Below are positions 6,204 to 7,757 of a stretch of 7,757 bases of DNA, piece by piece. A program made the position numbers and the translations under genes. The DNA is taken from assembly GCA_021202205.1 (NCBI GenBank), contig JAJQDJ010000168.1, positions 1 through 7,757 of the forward strand, written 5' to 3'. Positions within the stretch are counted from its first letter, which is position 1. Each line of letters begins with the position of its first letter. The notes under the pieces are model-generated. The model was not told the DNA's origin, ran no database searches, and was given only the letters and a program-made list of their open reading frames with translations. Source of the stretch: Erysipelotrichaceae bacterium. GTDB lineage: Bacteria > Bacillota_I > Bacilli_A > Erysipelotrichales > Coprobacillaceae.

Positions 6204-7709
6204 CTCCCTCTAAGCAACATAACTGGTGTATGATAAGACACAAATATAAAATATATGATAAATTCAATAATTATAAATAATAATACATGAAGAAATATAA
6301 GTCCGTTGATAATCAATATATAATCTATAATAACATAAATAACCATCAATATATTTGCTATAATAGCACCTAATAATACCATCATAACATATGTCTTCCA
6401 TTTATCTATAAAATTGAGTTTACACAAACGTTTATTATTAAAACCATATACTTTTAATAACATGATACTTATCTTATTATCATATAAAACATAAATATGA
6501 TAGATAAAATAAGACAAAATAATAATGATTTCAAATATTATTAGATACAACGGATTAAAATCTTTAATCATATTGACTCTAGCTGAAATATCAATATCTG
6601 ATACAATTTCATAATCTGACGATAAATTTTCTACAACATATTCTATATCATTCATACTTTTTAATTGAACAATAATATAACCCAAATTCAATAAGCTAAT
6701 ATCATATATTTGATTAAATGTATCTATTTTAATATAAATACAATTGATATTTGTACTACTTGGTGATATAACACCTCTCACACTGTGAGTTATACCATTC
6801 AATATAACTTCCTGACAGTTTGTTTCACGATAAAGCTCATAGCTTACAAAGCAATCACCTTCATTAAAATCTTTATAGAGATTATTATCATAATTTTCAA
6901 AAGAATAATATGGAATAATTGTTACATCATATATTTGATTATTAACTTCTATGATATCATCACATTGATAGTATTGATATACATTAAGATTCATCAAATC
7001 ATAAGTAACAGCATTATAATCTTTAGTTTTTAAAGTTTTTCCATCACTTCTTACTAATCTTATTTCGTTATTTAACAAGCTAACAAGCTTGTCCTGTGAA
7101 CCATGATAATAATCATAACTATAAATAAGTGAAAATGAAAACAATCCAACAATGATACCTAAAACAATAGCTATCATAATATTGATAATAGATTGAGTTT
7201 GTGATTTGATTTTATGATAATAATCGTGAACATAAGAAATCGTTTGTTTAACTTGTCCTTTATTTTCAATAATATAGAAGCTATCTTTAATAAGATTTAA
7301 TTGTTGGTCTTCTATTTTATAGATTCGGTCTGCTCTTTGAATCATAAAATCATCATGACTAGCTATTAATACCATTTTATGTAACTTTTTTGATAAATAG
7401 TCTATAATTTTATAAACAAGTTCCTTATTTTCATTGTCTAGATAAGCTGTAGGTTCATCGAAGATAAAAAGCTTTGCATCTTTCATCATTGCACATAAAA
7501 TTGTCAATCTTTGTCTTTCACCTATCGACATAGTTTTAACATAAGTATTGATCTCTAAATGTAAAGATAAGCGATTCATATATTCATAAATCATATCATC
7601 ATTTATTTCTTTATTTGCCATTTTTGCATAAAATGAAATACTATCTTTCAATGACATATGTTCAAAAAAGATAAATATCCTGAAATATAAAAGCAATATC
7701 ATTTTAAAA
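6191..7709 (-). pseudogene. MacB-like ABC exporter (ATPase-permease fusion), 5'-truncated and frameshifted
   Basis: The readable frame (503 codons from 7702) encodes the second half of an ABC ATPase joined to a permease. Visible are the signature region MSIGERQRL, Walker B plus D-loop LFIFDEPTAYLD and H-loop IASHDD, then a transmembrane segment (about 172-195), an extracytoplasmic region of about 190 aa, and three C-terminal hydrophobic segments (about 384-405, 437-460 and 463-490). This 1+3 membrane layout with a large outer domain is that of MacB/FtsX-type exporters of peptides, toxins or antibiotics. Walker A and the start are missing. Just upstream, another frame reads DIAFIFQDIYLF, the expected Q-loop, and removing one A from the A6 run at 7664-7669 gives FQDIYLFEHMSLKDS in one frame. 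Further upstream that frame hits TAA (7706-7704) at the insertion-sequence junction. The LytTR pair beside it may have regulated it; its exact substrate cannot be told. Confidence 0.8.
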
Positions 7710-7757
7710 TGTACCCTGTAAAATGGACAGTTAAATAAAAGAGAGTCAAGGCATTAA
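7710..7757. mobile_element. Probable insertion sequence end (IS3-like), cut by the window edge
   Basis: The exporter's coding similarity stops abruptly, and the next DNA begins TGTACCCTGTAAAATGGACA. It starts with TG, as IS3-family termini do, and carries an internal CTGT/ACAG inverted pair like many terminal repeats in Firmicutes. The transposase would lie beyond the window and the other end is not seen, so family and direction are uncertain. No matching inverted copy exists at the left end of the window. Confidence 0.5.

Noticed and set aside
6785..7033. Plus-strand open frame opposite the exporter
   Set aside because: Antisense shadow rich in Ile and Phe, a base-composition effect.
7727..7735. 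ACAGTTAAA, similar to an AgrA/LytTR half site
   Set aside because: Only one copy is present with no second repeat at the expected spacing, it lies in the probable insertion end, and it is not next to a gene start.

Overview
This is an AT-rich window with Firmicutes-type signals: TATAAT promoters, purine-rich ribosome binding sites and short intergenic gaps. The protein sequences look like those of a gut Firmicute, perhaps Erysipelotrichia or a relative. That placement is my inference from codon use, the short MetH with a separate activation protein, and the LytTR/AgrC-type signalling pair; nothing here proves a taxon. Long ORFs with UGG tryptophans and genes ending in UGA indicate the standard code.

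Bases 1-291 hold no convincing gene. There are three consecutive hairpin-forming segments (about 5-36, 51-75 and 92-136), then a sigma-A-type promoter (236-264) carrying a 10-bp direct repeat, TAATGAATCA, at a 20-bp period. The predicted leader of the next gene is only about 20 nt, so control there is more likely by an operator than by a riboswitch.

Bases 292-4172 form a tightly overlapped one-carbon/methionine operon: metF (methylenetetrahydrofolate reductase), a stand-alone B12-dependent methionine synthase activation protein, and a short metH (793 aa, with homocysteine, folate and cobalamin modules but no activation domain). metF has an in-frame TGA at codon 204, and the activation gene has a one-base frameshift near 1240. 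metH is intact, with all expected zinc and cobalamin residues. As written, the intact synthase sits beside broken copies of its methyl-donor supplier and its repair partner. The operon ends in a perfect 18-bp terminator hairpin, and the -35 box of the next promoter lies inside the hairpin's 3' arm.

Bases 4242-6190 encode a two-gene signalling operon: a LytTR-type response regulator and a polytopic AgrC/HPK10-like sensor, joined by an ATGA overlap. The sensor keeps a plausible phospho-acceptor histidine, but its ATP-binding domain appears degenerate.

Bases 6191-7709 (minus strand) converge on the sensor gene with no gap and carry the remains of a MacB-like ABC exporter (ATPase and permease in one chain). 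It is broken twice: a one-base frameshift in an A6 run at 7664-7669, and loss of its N-terminus, including the Walker A region, at a junction with a probable insertion sequence end starting at 7710. Together the lesions suggest either real gene decay or, for the two homopolymer-type indels, assembly error. I see no CRISPR array, tRNA or rRNA.
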